Shown one piece after another: positions 8,156 to 16,222 of a stretch of 64,000 nucleotides of DNA. Both the position numbers and the translations under genes were made by a program. Within the stretch, counting starts at the first letter, position 1, and each line of letters opens with the position of its first letter. Source of the stretch: Brevibacterium aurantiacum (GTDB taxonomy: Bacteria > Actinomycetota > Actinomycetes > Actinomycetales > Brevibacteriaceae); NCBI RefSeq assembly GCF_007558825.1, contig NZ_VLTK01000007.1:18132-82131 (forward strand), given 5' to 3'. Below the pieces are notes generated by a model. That model made no database searches and had not been told where the DNA came from. It saw only the letters and a list, made by a program, of their open reading frames with translations.

Positions 8156-9663
8156 TGAATATGACCGAAAGCGCTTCTGCACCCACCCGTACTGAGACCG
8201 ATTCGATCGGCAGCCTCGAGATCCCCGACACCGCCTATTGGGGTGTGCACACTGCTAGGGCGATGGAGAACTTTCCGATCACCCGCCGCCCGGTTTCTGT
8301 CTACCCTGACTTCATCCGCGCCTTCGCCTGCGTCAAGCAGGCCGCGGCACGGGCGAACCTTGAAATCGGTGCCCTTGATGAGCAGCGAGCCGACCTCATC
8401 GACGCCGCCTGCGAGGAGATCAAGGGCGGGCGGCTCCACGACGAGTTCACCGTCGGCGTGATCCAGGGAGGGGCAGGTACCTCGACGAACATGAACGCCA
8501 ATGAGGTGATCACCAACCGTGCGCTCGAGATCGGTGGGCACGCGAAGGGCGACTACTCGTTCATCAACCCCAACGACCACACGAACCACAGCCAGTCGAC
8601 GAATGACACCTACCCGACGGCGATCAAGATTGCACTGGCCTTCTCACTGCAGAACCTCCTCGGCGAACTCACGCTTTTAGCCGATGCCTTTGCCGCGAAG
8701 GGTCGCGAGTTCTCCCACGTCATCAAGGTCGGTCGCACCCAGCTCCAGGACGCGGTGCCGATGACCCTGGGCCAGGAATTCAACGCCTTCGCCACTACCT
8801 TGCGCGAGGACGTGCAGCGGCTCGAAGATGCGGTCGCACTCCTCGGCGAGGTCAACATGGGCGCCACTGCGATCGGAACGGCGATCAACGCACCCGTCGG
8901 GTACAAGGAAGCGGTGATCAAGCACCTGCGCACCATCACCGGACTCGAACTCGTCACCGCCGGCGACCTCGTCGAATCCACCTCGGACACCGGGGTCTTC
9001 ATCACCTTCTCCGGGGCGCTCAAGCGCAGTGCTCTGAAGATGTCGAAGATCGCCAACGACCTGCGTCTGCTGTCCTCGGGACCACAAGCCGGCTTCGGTG
9101 AGATCAACCTGCCGGCCCGCCAAGCGGGCTCATCGATCATGCCCGGCAAGGTCAACCCCGTCATTCCCGAGGCGGTCTCCCAGGTCGCCTACTCGGTCGC
9201 CGGTGCTGACGTCACCGTGTCCATGGCCGTCGAGGCCGGCCAGCTCCAGCTCAACGCGTTTGAGCCGGTCATCGCCCATTCCCTGTTCCAGTCGATCACC
9301 TGGCTCGAACGTGCCTGCCAGACCTTCCGCGTCAACTGTGTCAACGGCATCACCGCCAACGAGGCGGCCCTTGAGGACACCGTGGCCCGTTCCGTCACCG
9401 TCATCACCGCTCTCGCCCCGGTCATCGGCTACGCCCCTGCCGCACAGCTGGCCAAGCAGGCGCTGGCGACGAATGAACCGATCTCCGACCTCGTCGTGAA
9501 GCAGGGGCTCCTCGACCGAACCCAACTCGAGGAGATCCTCAAGCCTGAGCGTCTGACCGGTTTGCCTGCCGATCACGGTGTGGAGAACTCGGCCGACAGC
9601 ACCGAGGCGGTTCCCCGGGATGAGATGACTTCCGAGATCCCAGTGGTGCAGTCTGCGCAGTGA
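8155..9663 (+). CDS. aspA: Aspartate ammonia-lyase
   Basis: A 502-residue member of the class II fumarase/aspartase superfamily, which converts L-aspartate to fumarate and ammonia. The N-terminus ends in AYWGVHTARAMENFP, the ALENF-type wording that marks aspartases rather than fumarases. GGAGTSTNMNANEV and the superfamily signature GSSIMPGKVNP (the mobile catalytic loop with its Ser) are also present. The ATG shares its A with the TAA of the flavoprotein gene. A second in-frame ATG lies two codons later and could be used instead. The C-terminus has a non-conserved acidic tail of about 30 residues. Pairing with a monooxygenase suggests aspartate or an aspartate-like product of that pathway as substrate. 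Confidence 0.9.
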   Translation: MNMTESASAPTRTETDSIGSLEIPDTAYWGVHTARAMENFPITRRPVSVYPDFIRAFACVKQAAARANLEIGALDEQRADLIDAACEEIKGGRLHDEFTVGVIQGGAGTSTNMNANEVITNRALEIGGHAKGDYSFINPNDHTNHSQSTNDTYPTAIKIALAFSLQNLLGELTLLADAFAAKGREFSHVIKVGRTQLQDAVPMTLGQEFNAFATTLREDVQRLEDAVALLGEVNMGATAIGTAINAPVGYKEAVIKHLRTITGLELVTAGDLVESTSDTGVFITFSGALKRSALKMSKIANDLRLLSSGPQAGFGEINLPARQAGSSIMPGKVNPVIPEAVSQVAYSVAGADVTVSMAVEAGQLQLNAFEPVIAHSLFQSITWLERACQTFRVNCVNGITANEAALEDTVARSVTVITALAPVIGYAPAAQLAKQALATNEPISDLVVKQGLLDRTQLEEILKPERLTGLPADHGVENSADSTEAVPRDEMTSEIPVVQSAQ

Positions 9664-9708
9664 GGTCGTTTCGCCAGTCACAAGAGGTCGCGCAAGGCAG
9701 TCGACAGC

Positions 9709-10749
9709 TCAGTGATTCCGCAGCACGAGTGACTCCCACGCAAAGGTCGCGACCCAGTGAGAGGCCATGTACTCGTCGGAGACTGCCGCTTCGAGTCCCG
9801 GGGCCATGAGGTGGTCGACCATTGTGAGGAGGCCCCTCGCGTGGTCGCCAACTTCATGATTCCCCGAGTGTTCGGCGGATGAGAGCAACTTGGGTGCCAG
9901 GCGCATCAGCGACGCGGCGACCGACAGCCCGAGTCCGTAGAGGTGACTCTGCTGCCCGTCCGTGGGATCGATGACCTCGACTGGTGTGAGCGCGGGTGAT
10001 TCCGGCGTCAGTTCCGACAAGAAGTCCGGCAACCAGACGGCGAGCTCGTCCTCGGTCAGCACCTCGGTCATGAGCTCGGCCTCGCAGAGCCCGGGGGAGA
10101 GGAAGTCGTGGCCGCTGCGCTCTTGTCGGAAGTTCCAGGCCTGGTCCTCGGCATAGAAGCGACGGGCAGCCTCGGCGATGGCGTCGACGACATCACTTCG
10201 GTCCTGTGTGCGGGCACCGATGAGGATGCGGCGCAGAGCGAACGCCGTGTTCGAGTGGACTCCGTGGCGTACCGGCTCGGGGACCTTCGGCAGCCACTCG
10301 AGGACCAGCTCGAAGACGGTAACGGCGAGGATCTGCGTATGCTTTCCCAGCGTTCGCAGTTCAGAGTTCTCACTGGCGTTGAGAGCTCGGTTGAGGTCGA
10401 TGGCCCATGCCCAACCGTAGGGTCGTTCCCAGCTCGGGTTGTCTCGGAGGAAATCCGCCTCGGCGCGCATATTATCCTCGCTGAGGTGGGTGGAGAGTGT
10501 CTCGATGGCTTCGTCTCGCCAATCCGCACTACGGGCAGACTCGGTGCCCAGAAGTGACGCCAACAGATAGTGCATGTGCACGCTGGAGTGCCAGTCGAAC
10601 GAGTTCGCGAAGGCCGGGTTCTTCTCGCTTGCCGGCACGATGTCGATCAATCCGCGTGCGACGTGGTGGGAGGCGAACGGATAGTCGCGGGTGATGTTGG
10701 CCAGGGCCACCTCGGCGAAGGGACGGACGAAAACTTCAGGTGTTGGCAT
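9709..10749 (-). CDS. DUF2891 family protein
   Basis: A 346-residue soluble protein matching DUF2891. It shows the characteristic YPFASHH segment, NPAFANSFDWHSSVHMHYLL near residues 42-61, RPYGWAW and the FLSPGLCEAEL block around residue 215. The family is predicted to be all-alpha, possibly of an alpha/alpha-barrel type, and no function is established. It stands alone and converges on aspA. The start is followed by a hydrophilic N-terminus without a signal peptide, so it should be cytosolic. Nothing in the neighbourhood suggests a pathway. Confidence 0.85.
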   Translation of the reverse strand: MPTPEVFVRPFAEVALANITRDYPFASHHVARGLIDIVPASEKNPAFANSFDWHSSVHMHYLLASLLGTESARSADWRDEAIETLSTHLSEDNMRAEADFLRDNPSWERPYGWAWAIDLNRALNASENSELRTLGKHTQILAVTVFELVLEWLPKVPEPVRHGVHSNTAFALRRILIGARTQDRSDVVDAIAEAARRFYAEDQAWNFRQERSGHDFLSPGLCEAELMTEVLTEDELAVWLPDFLSELTPESPALTPVEVIDPTDGQQSHLYGLGLSVAASLMRLAPKLLSSAEHSGNHEVGDHARGLLTMVDHLMAPGLEAAVSDEYMASHWVATFAWESLVLRNH

Positions 10750-10849
10750 TGATCCTCATCTGCTCGGGGTCCCTATTTTACTTCGCCGAACAGCGCAGGC
10801 GGCTAGGCTGGGAATACAGGGAGCAGGGCCAGCAGGAGGCAGGTGAGCC

Positions 10850-11176
10850 GTGACGACGTCACCCCGAGTTTTCGGCAAGACCGTCGATGAGCACACGCGG
10901 TGTGTGCACTATTCGACCGAACTCGACATCATCGCCATTCGCTTTGCCTGCTGCGACCGGTACTTTCCGTGCCATCTGTGTCATTTCGAATGTGCTGAAC
11001 ACTCGGCCCAGCAGTGGCCCCGCGAGCAGTGGAATCAGAAGGCCATTCTCTGTGGACACTGTTGGACGGAGCTGACGATCGAGGCCTACCTGGGAGTGAG
11101 CGCGTGCCCGGATTGCGCGGCACCATTCAATCCGCGCTGTGCGGCACACGCGGATTTCTACTTCAGCTCCCAGTAG
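10850..11176 (+). CDS. CHY-type zinc finger protein
   Basis: A 108-residue protein starting at GTG 10850, with AGGAGG upstream. It has an early C-x-H-Y element (RCVHY) followed by paired cysteine and histidine positions (CC, CHLCHFECAEH, CGHCW, CPDC and a late CAAH), the ligand pattern of the CHY zinc finger domain (zf-CHY). In eukaryotes this domain sits in ubiquitin ligases such as RCHY1. Bacterial stand-alone versions bind zinc but have no assigned role. It stands as an independent small gene between DUF2891 and VOC genes. The evidence for zinc binding is the motif only. Confidence 0.88.
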   Translation: MTTSPRVFGKTVDEHTRCVHYSTELDIIAIRFACCDRYFPCHLCHFECAEHSAQQWPREQWNQKAILCGHCWTELTIEAYLGVSACPDCAAPFNPRCAAHADFYFSSQ

Positions 11177-11300
11177 AGGCACCTCGGCGCCCCGCCTGAC
11201 TGCACATGTGGTGACACAGCGCGCGTAACCTGGCAGGAGCACGCTGCACTTGGAACCACTGATTCTCCATATCAATGAATGATTCGAGAGGTGACGCAAG

Positions 11301-11726
11301 ATGTCTATCGATGCCTATATCTTCTACAGCGACGGAAAATGCGCTGAAGCCTTCAAGCGATACCAGGAAATCTTCGGCGGCGAATTGACGATCATGCCGA
11401 TGAAGGACGTGCCCGAAGACCAGCGGATGCCCGGTTCGACCGATGACACGGTCATGCATGCCGCCTTGACCTTCGATGACACGCTGCTCATGGGATCCGA
11501 TGACACTACGGGCGATGGTGGCCCCAGGTTGGGTATCGCACTGTCCTACACGGCCGCCGATCTGGCGACTGCTGACACGGTCTTCGCTGCGCTGGCCGAC
11601 GGCGGCGAGATCCAAATGCCGCTTGGTCCGACGTTCTGGTCCGAAGGATTCGGTATGTGCCTCGACCGTTACGGAGTGCCGTGGATCGTCGATACCGCCC
11701 AGTCTTCTGACGGTCCTGGGGACTGA
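11301..11726 (+). CDS. VOC family protein, PhnB-like
   Basis: A 141-residue single-domain member of the vicinal oxygen chelate superfamily, of the PhnB/YdcW type. The signs are an early I-F-Y-S-D-G-K-C-A-E-A-F motif, the FGG turn and the late FWSEGFGMCLDRYGVPW segment, which is the family's C-terminal signature. Such proteins are glyoxalase-like folds, often without a known reaction. Here the metal-binding glutamates of true glyoxalases are not evident. It probably precedes the two-domain VOC gene in a short transcription unit, with 78 nt between them. Confidence 0.8.
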   Translation: MSIDAYIFYSDGKCAEAFKRYQEIFGGELTIMPMKDVPEDQRMPGSTDDTVMHAALTFDDTLLMGSDDTTGDGGPRLGIALSYTAADLATADTVFAALADGGEIQMPLGPTFWSEGFGMCLDRYGVPWIVDTAQSSDGPGD

Positions 11727-11804
11727 CTGGCCGGGGAAGAACAACTATTGTCGAATCATGAGCAGAGCTGAGAGCCTGCGGCAGTCCGCGATGGTTGAAA
11801 GGCA

Positions 11805-12551
11805 ATGATGGCCAACGACAGCAGCTACCCGTTCGGCACGCCGTTCTGGATCGAGACTCTCCAGCCGAACGTGTCGGAGGCAGCCGAGTTCTACACTCAG
11901 CTCTTCGGGTGGGCCGTCGAGGACCCCGGTGAGAAGGACCGTGTGCTCGTGGCTCGGTTGGATGGGCAGAGCCTCGCCGGTATCGCTCAGGCGCCGGGGT
12001 CAGTTCCAGCCGGGTGGTTGATCCACGTCCTCGTCGACGACGTTGATGCCTCGATCGCTGCGGCTGAAGCCGCGGGTGGAAGCTGTCTCCTGCCGTATCT
12101 GGAACAGAATACGGGTGGACGAGTCGCGATCCTCGCAGATCCAAGCGGCATCCCCTTCTGCGTCAATGATGGCCAGGGCGTCGAGGGGGCCGAGATTGTC
12201 GGCGAGACCAACACCTGGTCAATGTCCTCGCTCCATAGTCCCGACGCTCGAGAGTCGCAGGATTTCTACGGTGCGCTTTTCGGCTGGGAACTGCACGAGG
12301 TGTCGGGTGCACCCTTCTCACGGTGGAGTCTCGACGGGCACACCATCGGTCTGCTTTCCGACGCCGGTGACGCCCCAGCTCACTGGGCCGTCAACGTTGC
12401 CATCAGCGACGCAGACACCACCGCGGCGCTCGTTGAGTCGCTGGGCGGCACGGTCGTGCTCGAGCCTTTCGACACAGAGAGCCACCGGAATATCGTCATT
12501 GCTGACCCCGCCGGTGCCGTTCTGGCCTGCAGTGCCGAGCAGCCGAGCTGA
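11805..12551 (+). CDS. Two-domain VOC (glyoxalase-like) protein
   Basis: A 248-residue protein made of two tandem vicinal-oxygen-chelate domains, about residues 8-118 and 128-246. Each carries the repeated wording A-x-F-Y-x-x-L-F-G-W (AAEFYTQLFGW and SQDFYGALFGW) and ends in a D-P-[SA]-G motif (ILADPSGIPF and IADPAGAVL). This is the arrangement of proteins annotated as glyoxalase/hydroxylase-like in actinobacteria. The reaction is unknown, and detoxification or antibiotic binding are family possibilities only. ATG-ATG starts lie side by side at 11805 and 11808, and either may be used. Confidence 0.82.
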   Translation: MMANDSSYPFGTPFWIETLQPNVSEAAEFYTQLFGWAVEDPGEKDRVLVARLDGQSLAGIAQAPGSVPAGWLIHVLVDDVDASIAAAEAAGGSCLLPYLEQNTGGRVAILADPSGIPFCVNDGQGVEGAEIVGETNTWSMSSLHSPDARESQDFYGALFGWELHEVSGAPFSRWSLDGHTIGLLSDAGDAPAHWAVNVAISDADTTAALVESLGGTVVLEPFDTESHRNIVIADPAGAVLACSAEQPS

Positions 12552-12628
12552 TGAAGCTGCCGATCACGACGGCACCGTGCCTTCTCTGCAGGCTCCGAAG
12601 GGGACTGCCGCCCACGTGTGACCATGCG

Positions 12629-13216
12629 TCAATGGGCTCGCATGGCTTGGGAGACGCACTCGCGCAGCAGCCTCCGGCGGGAGGAGTGCGCCTCGGCGGG
12701 TTCACTGGTGTCGGCGGCGTAGACATTGCTCACCGGTGACCACGCCATCGACATCGCGATGACCATCGCCATGATGTCGAACGGGTCGCCATCCCGGACC
12801 TGCCCCGCCTTCTGAGCAGCGGCGATGGCCGACAGCTTGTGGTCATCGTAGTCATCGTGGGCTTCGGTGAGGTGGCCCGTGGGCCGTCGCTCCAATCGCG
12901 TCCAGGTGGCCAGTCGGATGAGGTCGGGACGGCGGAGGTATTCGTCGTAGAGACGCACGGCCCAATCGGCGAGGTCCTCAGCATCGATGGGCGCCGTGTT
13001 GGTGATGCTGTCGAGAGAGCTGAGGAAGATGGCGTCGAAGAGCTGGCCCTTGTCGCCGAAGTAGGAGTAGAGCTGAGCCTTGTTCGTCCGTGCGGCCGAA
13101 ACGATCCGGTCGACGCGGGCCCCGGCGATGCCGTGCTGGGCGAACTCCTCGGTGGCGGCGTCGAGGATGCGCTGGTAGGTCGCTGCGCCGCGGCGGGTCT
13201 GGGGCTGTTCGGGCAT
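12629..13216 (-). CDS. TetR-family transcriptional repressor
   Basis: A 195-residue TetR regulator. The HTH spans residues about 10-56 (ILDAATEEFAQHGIAGARVDRI, then NKAQLYSYFGDKGQLFDAI), followed by an alpha-helical ligand domain. It is divergent from a zinc-type alcohol dehydrogenase, with 94 bp and two palindromes between them, so it most likely represses that gene and itself. No Shine-Dalgarno sequence is evident before its ATG, and the first palindrome starts only 14 nt upstream, so the message may be nearly leaderless. The inducer is unknown, perhaps a substrate of the dehydrogenase. Confidence 0.9.
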   Translation of the reverse strand: MPEQPQTRRGAATYQRILDAATEEFAQHGIAGARVDRIVSAARTNKAQLYSYFGDKGQLFDAIFLSSLDSITNTAPIDAEDLADWAVRLYDEYLRRPDLIRLATWTRLERRPTGHLTEAHDDYDDHKLSAIAAAQKAGQVRDGDPFDIMAMVIAMSMAWSPVSNVYAADTSEPAEAHSSRRRLLRECVSQAMRAH

Positions 13217-13229
13217 GCAATCACAGTAT

Positions 13230-13249
13230 CAAACAGACCAGTTGGTTTG
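13230..13249. promoter_or_regulatory. TetR operator 1 (candidate)
   Basis: CAAACAGACC-AGTTGGTTTG, an imperfect palindrome with the CAGACCAGTTGG core common among TetR operators. It overlaps a plausible -35 element (TTGCTT at 13247-13252) of the alcohol dehydrogenase promoter and lies just upstream of the TetR start. Confidence 0.5.
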
Positions 13250-13274
13250 CTTCGCCCGGAGTGCGGCAGTACGC

Positions 13275-13298
13275 TAAATAGACCGAATAGTCTGTTTA
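13275..13298. promoter_or_regulatory. TetR operator 2 (candidate)
   Basis: TAAATAGAC and GTCTGTTTA flank a 6-nt centre, so 8 of 9 arm positions pair. It shares the AACAGAC half-site with operator 1. It begins at a plausible -10 element (TACGCT at 13270-13275) and ends at the ribosome site of the alcohol dehydrogenase, an ideal position for repression. Confidence 0.5.
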
Positions 13299-13310
13299 GG
13301 GAGATCTGTG

Positions 13311-14354
13311 ATGCGAACGACCACTGGATGGCAGGCGACTGGCTCCTCGGAATTGAGTGCAGGCCTGCTGGAGCGGCGCGAACTGCGCCCAGATGACATC
13401 GCTGTGAGGGTTGACTACTGCGGGCTCTGCCACAGCGACCTGCAGGCACTGCGTGACCATGGTGGTCACTCGCTCCTCGTTCCAGGGCACGAGTTCACCG
13501 GCGTCGTCAGCGAGGTAGGGCTCGAGGTGGCAGCCTTCGCCGTCGGCGACAGTGTCGCGGTGGGCAACATCGTCGATTCCTGCGGTCAGTGCCCCATGTG
13601 CCGGGCTGGACAGGAGAACTTCTGCCACGAGTTTCCCACCCTGACCTATGGAGGGAAGGATCGTGTCGACGGATCGACGACCCTGGGCGGGTTCTCGCGT
13701 GAGTACGTTGTCCGCGAAGATTTCGCCTACCGACTTCCCGAGGGGCTGGATCCAGCCGCGGCGGCACCGCTGATGTGCGCGGGCATCACCGTCTGGGAGC
13801 CGCTGCGCGCGTTGGATGTCGGGCCGGGTGTACGTGTTGCCGTGGTCGGGCTCGGAGGCCTCGGCCATCTCGCAGTCAAGTTCGCAGTCGCACTCGGCGC
13901 CACCGCGACCGTGATCAGCCGCACCTCGGACAAGGCCGACGACGCCCGCGGGCTCGGCGCGCATGGGTTCATCGTCTCCACCGATGCTGCGCAGATGACC
14001 GCGGCGCGGGAGAGCTTCGACGTCGTCATCGACACCGTTTCGGTACCACACGACATCGCGCCCTATCTCAAGCTGGTCGGGCTGGACGGGACACTCAGTA
14101 TCCTCGGCTATCTGGGCGCGCTCACCGTGGAGGTCACCGACCTGCTCATCGGTCGAAAGAAGCTCAGCTCCGCAGGCAGCGGAGGTCGACCTTCGACCGC
14201 TGAAATGCTGCAGTTCTGTGCCGACAACGGGGTCGTCCCCGACGTCGAGGTGCTGCCGTCTTCACAGGTCGACACTGCACTTGAACGACTCGCAGCAAAC
14301 GACGTGAGGTACCGGTTCGTCCTCGACATGTCCGACCTGGATGAGATTGATTGA
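13311..14354 (+). CDS. Zinc-dependent alcohol dehydrogenase
   Basis: A 347-residue medium-chain dehydrogenase. The catalytic zinc site is visible as Cys40 in CGLCHSD and His60-Glu61 in PGHE. The structural zinc lobe is the C-x2-C-x2-C-x7-C cluster in SCGQCPMCRAGQENFC. The NAD(P)-binding motif is GLGGLG, about residues 180-185. I prefer the ATG at 13311, which sits 7 nt after AGGGAG, over the GTG one codon earlier. The gene is divergent from TetR, with two operators in the promoter, so it is probably induced by an alcohol or aldehyde. It may detoxify or use aldehydes. Nothing points to a larger pathway. Confidence 0.92.
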   Translation: MRTTTGWQATGSSELSAGLLERRELRPDDIAVRVDYCGLCHSDLQALRDHGGHSLLVPGHEFTGVVSEVGLEVAAFAVGDSVAVGNIVDSCGQCPMCRAGQENFCHEFPTLTYGGKDRVDGSTTLGGFSREYVVREDFAYRLPEGLDPAAAAPLMCAGITVWEPLRALDVGPGVRVAVVGLGGLGHLAVKFAVALGATATVISRTSDKADDARGLGAHGFIVSTDAAQMTAARESFDVVIDTVSVPHDIAPYLKLVGLDGTLSILGYLGALTVEVTDLLIGRKKLSSAGSGGRPSTAEMLQFCADNGVVPDVEVLPSSQVDTALERLAANDVRYRFVLDMSDLDEID

Positions 14355-14369
14355 CTCTTCGGCGTGCTC

Positions 14370-14996
14370 TCAGCCCCTCCGACCTCGAGCGGCGGACTCT
14401 ATGAGGTTGTCCCCGGCCAGGGCATGCTCGGACTGGACCGCTTCCATCCACTGACTCGTCGTCGTGACGGCAGCCCAGTTCGAGTTCAGGACAGCCATAA
14501 TGGTTTCGTGGACCTGCTTTGCTGGAGCGGAACCGGCAGAGTTCTCAATATCGATGGCGCCGGTGGCGTCCGACAGCACCTCGACGGTGAATCCGAGCGG
14601 TTCGGACGCGGCGACGGAGCCGATGATGCAGTTGTTAGTCATGTACCCGACGATGGTGAGTGTGTCGATCTCGCGATCGCGCAGCCACGACTCGAGGTCG
14701 GTGCCAGCGAAGATGCTGGCGAATTCCTTCGTAATGCGGTGTGATGCCGCATCTGCGCGCCCAGCGACCTCGGGGTTCAGTGCGAAGGTCGGCGAGTCCG
14801 GAGCGAAGACAGGGAACCCCTCGGGTGCCTGATGTTGCACGACGACAATCGGTATTCCCGCCTGTTCGGCGGCATCCATCGCTTCGGTGATGCGAATCAG
14901 TGAGTCTTCGCGCGGGGGATGCTGGATCTGCAGCAGTCCTTCGAAGTATTCCTGCTGGGCATCGACGACGATCAGTGCGCGACGTGGTGCGGACAT
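14370..14996 (-). CDS. Isochorismatase-like cysteine hydrolase
   Basis: A 208-residue member of the isochorismatase-like hydrolase family. The catalytic triad is in place: Asp12 in VVDAQ, Lys90 in HRITKEF and Cys123 in GYMTNNCI. These enzymes hydrolyse amides such as nicotinamide or N-carbamoyl compounds, and a few act on isochorismate. The Cys nucleophile favours an amidase-type reaction. It converges on the alcohol dehydrogenase with only 15 nt between stops and lies 59 nt after the end of the LLM oxidoreductase gene. It may be co-transcribed with that gene. The substrate is unknown. Confidence 0.88.
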   Translation of the reverse strand: MSAPRRALIVVDAQQEYFEGLLQIQHPPREDSLIRITEAMDAAEQAGIPIVVVQHQAPEGFPVFAPDSPTFALNPEVAGRADAASHRITKEFASIFAGTDLESWLRDREIDTLTIVGYMTNNCIIGSVAASEPLGFTVEVLSDATGAIDIENSAGSAPAKQVHETIMAVLNSNWAAVTTTSQWMEAVQSEHALAGDNLIESAARGRRG

Positions 14997-15055
14997 GAGT
15001 TCTCCTTCGGGTCGGGTGGCATGGTGCGATTCTCTCCGGCGGCTGCCGGGAGGTT

Positions 15056-16135
15056 TCAGGGGTGACTCGCCGCTCCGTAATGTTCGGCGAGTAGTGTGAC
15101 GGTGCGTTCATCGACACCGCGGGTATGGGCGCCGACCACAGTCATTACTTCATCGACGGCGGTCTGCTCCTGGAGGGCTTCGAGTCTCTGGGCGACGGTC
15201 TCCGCAGTTCCGGTATAGGCCCGCTGTGTATACATATCGAGGATCGCGTTCTCGTTCGCTGTCGCGGTCGTTGCAGAATACGCTGCGACTTCTTCGGGAG
15301 GGAGAAGGATGAATGGTTCCCTTTTGAACATGCGCAGCATCGCCATCGCCGAGCTCGAGGCCTCCCGTTCGGCCTCGGCCGCGTCCTCGGCCACCACCGT
15401 GCTCACGCTCACCATCGAGTAGGGGCGATCGAGCACGGACGAAGGTGTGAAATTCTCGCGGTAGATGCGCATGGCTGTGGTGATATCGGCATCACCGAAC
15501 TGCAGGGCGAATGCGTACGGACGACCGAGGCGAGCTGCCAGTTGTGCGGAATATGGGGATGAGCCGAGGATCCACAGCTGCGGATGCGTCATGGGAGCGG
15601 GAACTCGGTTCTGTTCGTTCTGCCAGGGGCCGGGTACGGCGTGCACTTCGGTGTAAGGGTGTCCGGCCGGGAAGTCGTCGGAGAGGAATCCCATCAGCTC
15701 GGCGAGCTGTTGCGGGAACTCTTCGTTGGCTCCGGCACCGCGGCGAAGTGCGGCAGCCGTAGCACCGTCGGTACCTGGTGCCCGTCCCAGCCCGAGGTCG
15801 ATGCGTCCCGGGGCAAGGGCGTCGAGCATTCCGAACTGCTCTGCGATCACCAATGGGGAGTGGTTCGGCAGCATCACCCCGCCCGCGCCAAGCCGGATCC
15901 GTTCAGTGTCAGCAGTGAGGCGGGCGATCATCAGTGGCGGTGACGCGACGGACAGTGCGGGCATCGCGTGGTGCTCGGACATCCAGAATCGGTGGTAGCC
16001 GAGGCGGTCCGCTGCCTCAGCAGTGCGAACGGTATCGGCCAGTCCCTCTTCGGCGGTGTGGCCGACGCCGGGGCCTCCGCCGGTGTGTACGGATAGGGCG
16101 AAGGGGGCAGACCCGAATTTCGGAGGGAACGTCAA
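15056..16135 (-). CDS. LLM-class flavin-dependent oxidoreductase
   Basis: A 359-residue bacterial-luciferase-like protein. Typical landmarks are FWMSEHH (residues about 50-56), GAGGVMLPNHSPLVIAEQF and the LGLGRAPGTDG signature around residue 114 of the MsnO8-like subgroup. These enzymes use reduced flavin (FMN or F420) to oxidise or oxygenate small molecules. It is divergent from a CGNR regulator across an 87-bp region with repeated short motifs, which suggests control by that regulator. The isochorismatase-like hydrolase follows downstream and might be in the same unit. Whether the cofactor is FMN or F420 cannot be told from the sequence. Confidence 0.88.
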   Translation of the reverse strand: MTFPPKFGSAPFALSVHTGGGPGVGHTAEEGLADTVRTAEAADRLGYHRFWMSEHHAMPALSVASPPLMIARLTADTERIRLGAGGVMLPNHSPLVIAEQFGMLDALAPGRIDLGLGRAPGTDGATAAALRRGAGANEEFPQQLAELMGFLSDDFPAGHPYTEVHAVPGPWQNEQNRVPAPMTHPQLWILGSSPYSAQLAARLGRPYAFALQFGDADITTAMRIYRENFTPSSVLDRPYSMVSVSTVVAEDAAEAEREASSSAMAMLRMFKREPFILLPPEEVAAYSATTATANENAILDMYTQRAYTGTAETVAQRLEALQEQTAVDEVMTVVGAHTRGVDERTVTLLAEHYGAASHP

Positions 16136-16151
16136 TTCACAAACTCAATTC

Positions 16152-16209
16152 TCACGGTAAATAATGCTGTTTCACGTTAGATTCAGCGTAGCATGATGTC
16201 ACGGTAAAT
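16152..16209. promoter_or_regulatory. Repeated motif between LLM and CGNR genes
   Basis: The 11-mer TCACGGTAAAT occurs at 16152-16162 and again at 16199-16209. A related TTCACGTTAG lies between them at 16171-16180. A further short pair, CATGATGT, appears at 16192-16199 and 16222-16229. The repeats fill the divergent promoter region and are good candidates for binding sites of the adjacent CGNR regulator. Confidence 0.4.
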
Positions 16210-16222
16210 CAATACTGATACC

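Noticed and set aside
12552..12628. Possible terminator between VOC and TetR genes
   Set aside because: Only short overlapping GC repeats are present, without a stable stem-loop.
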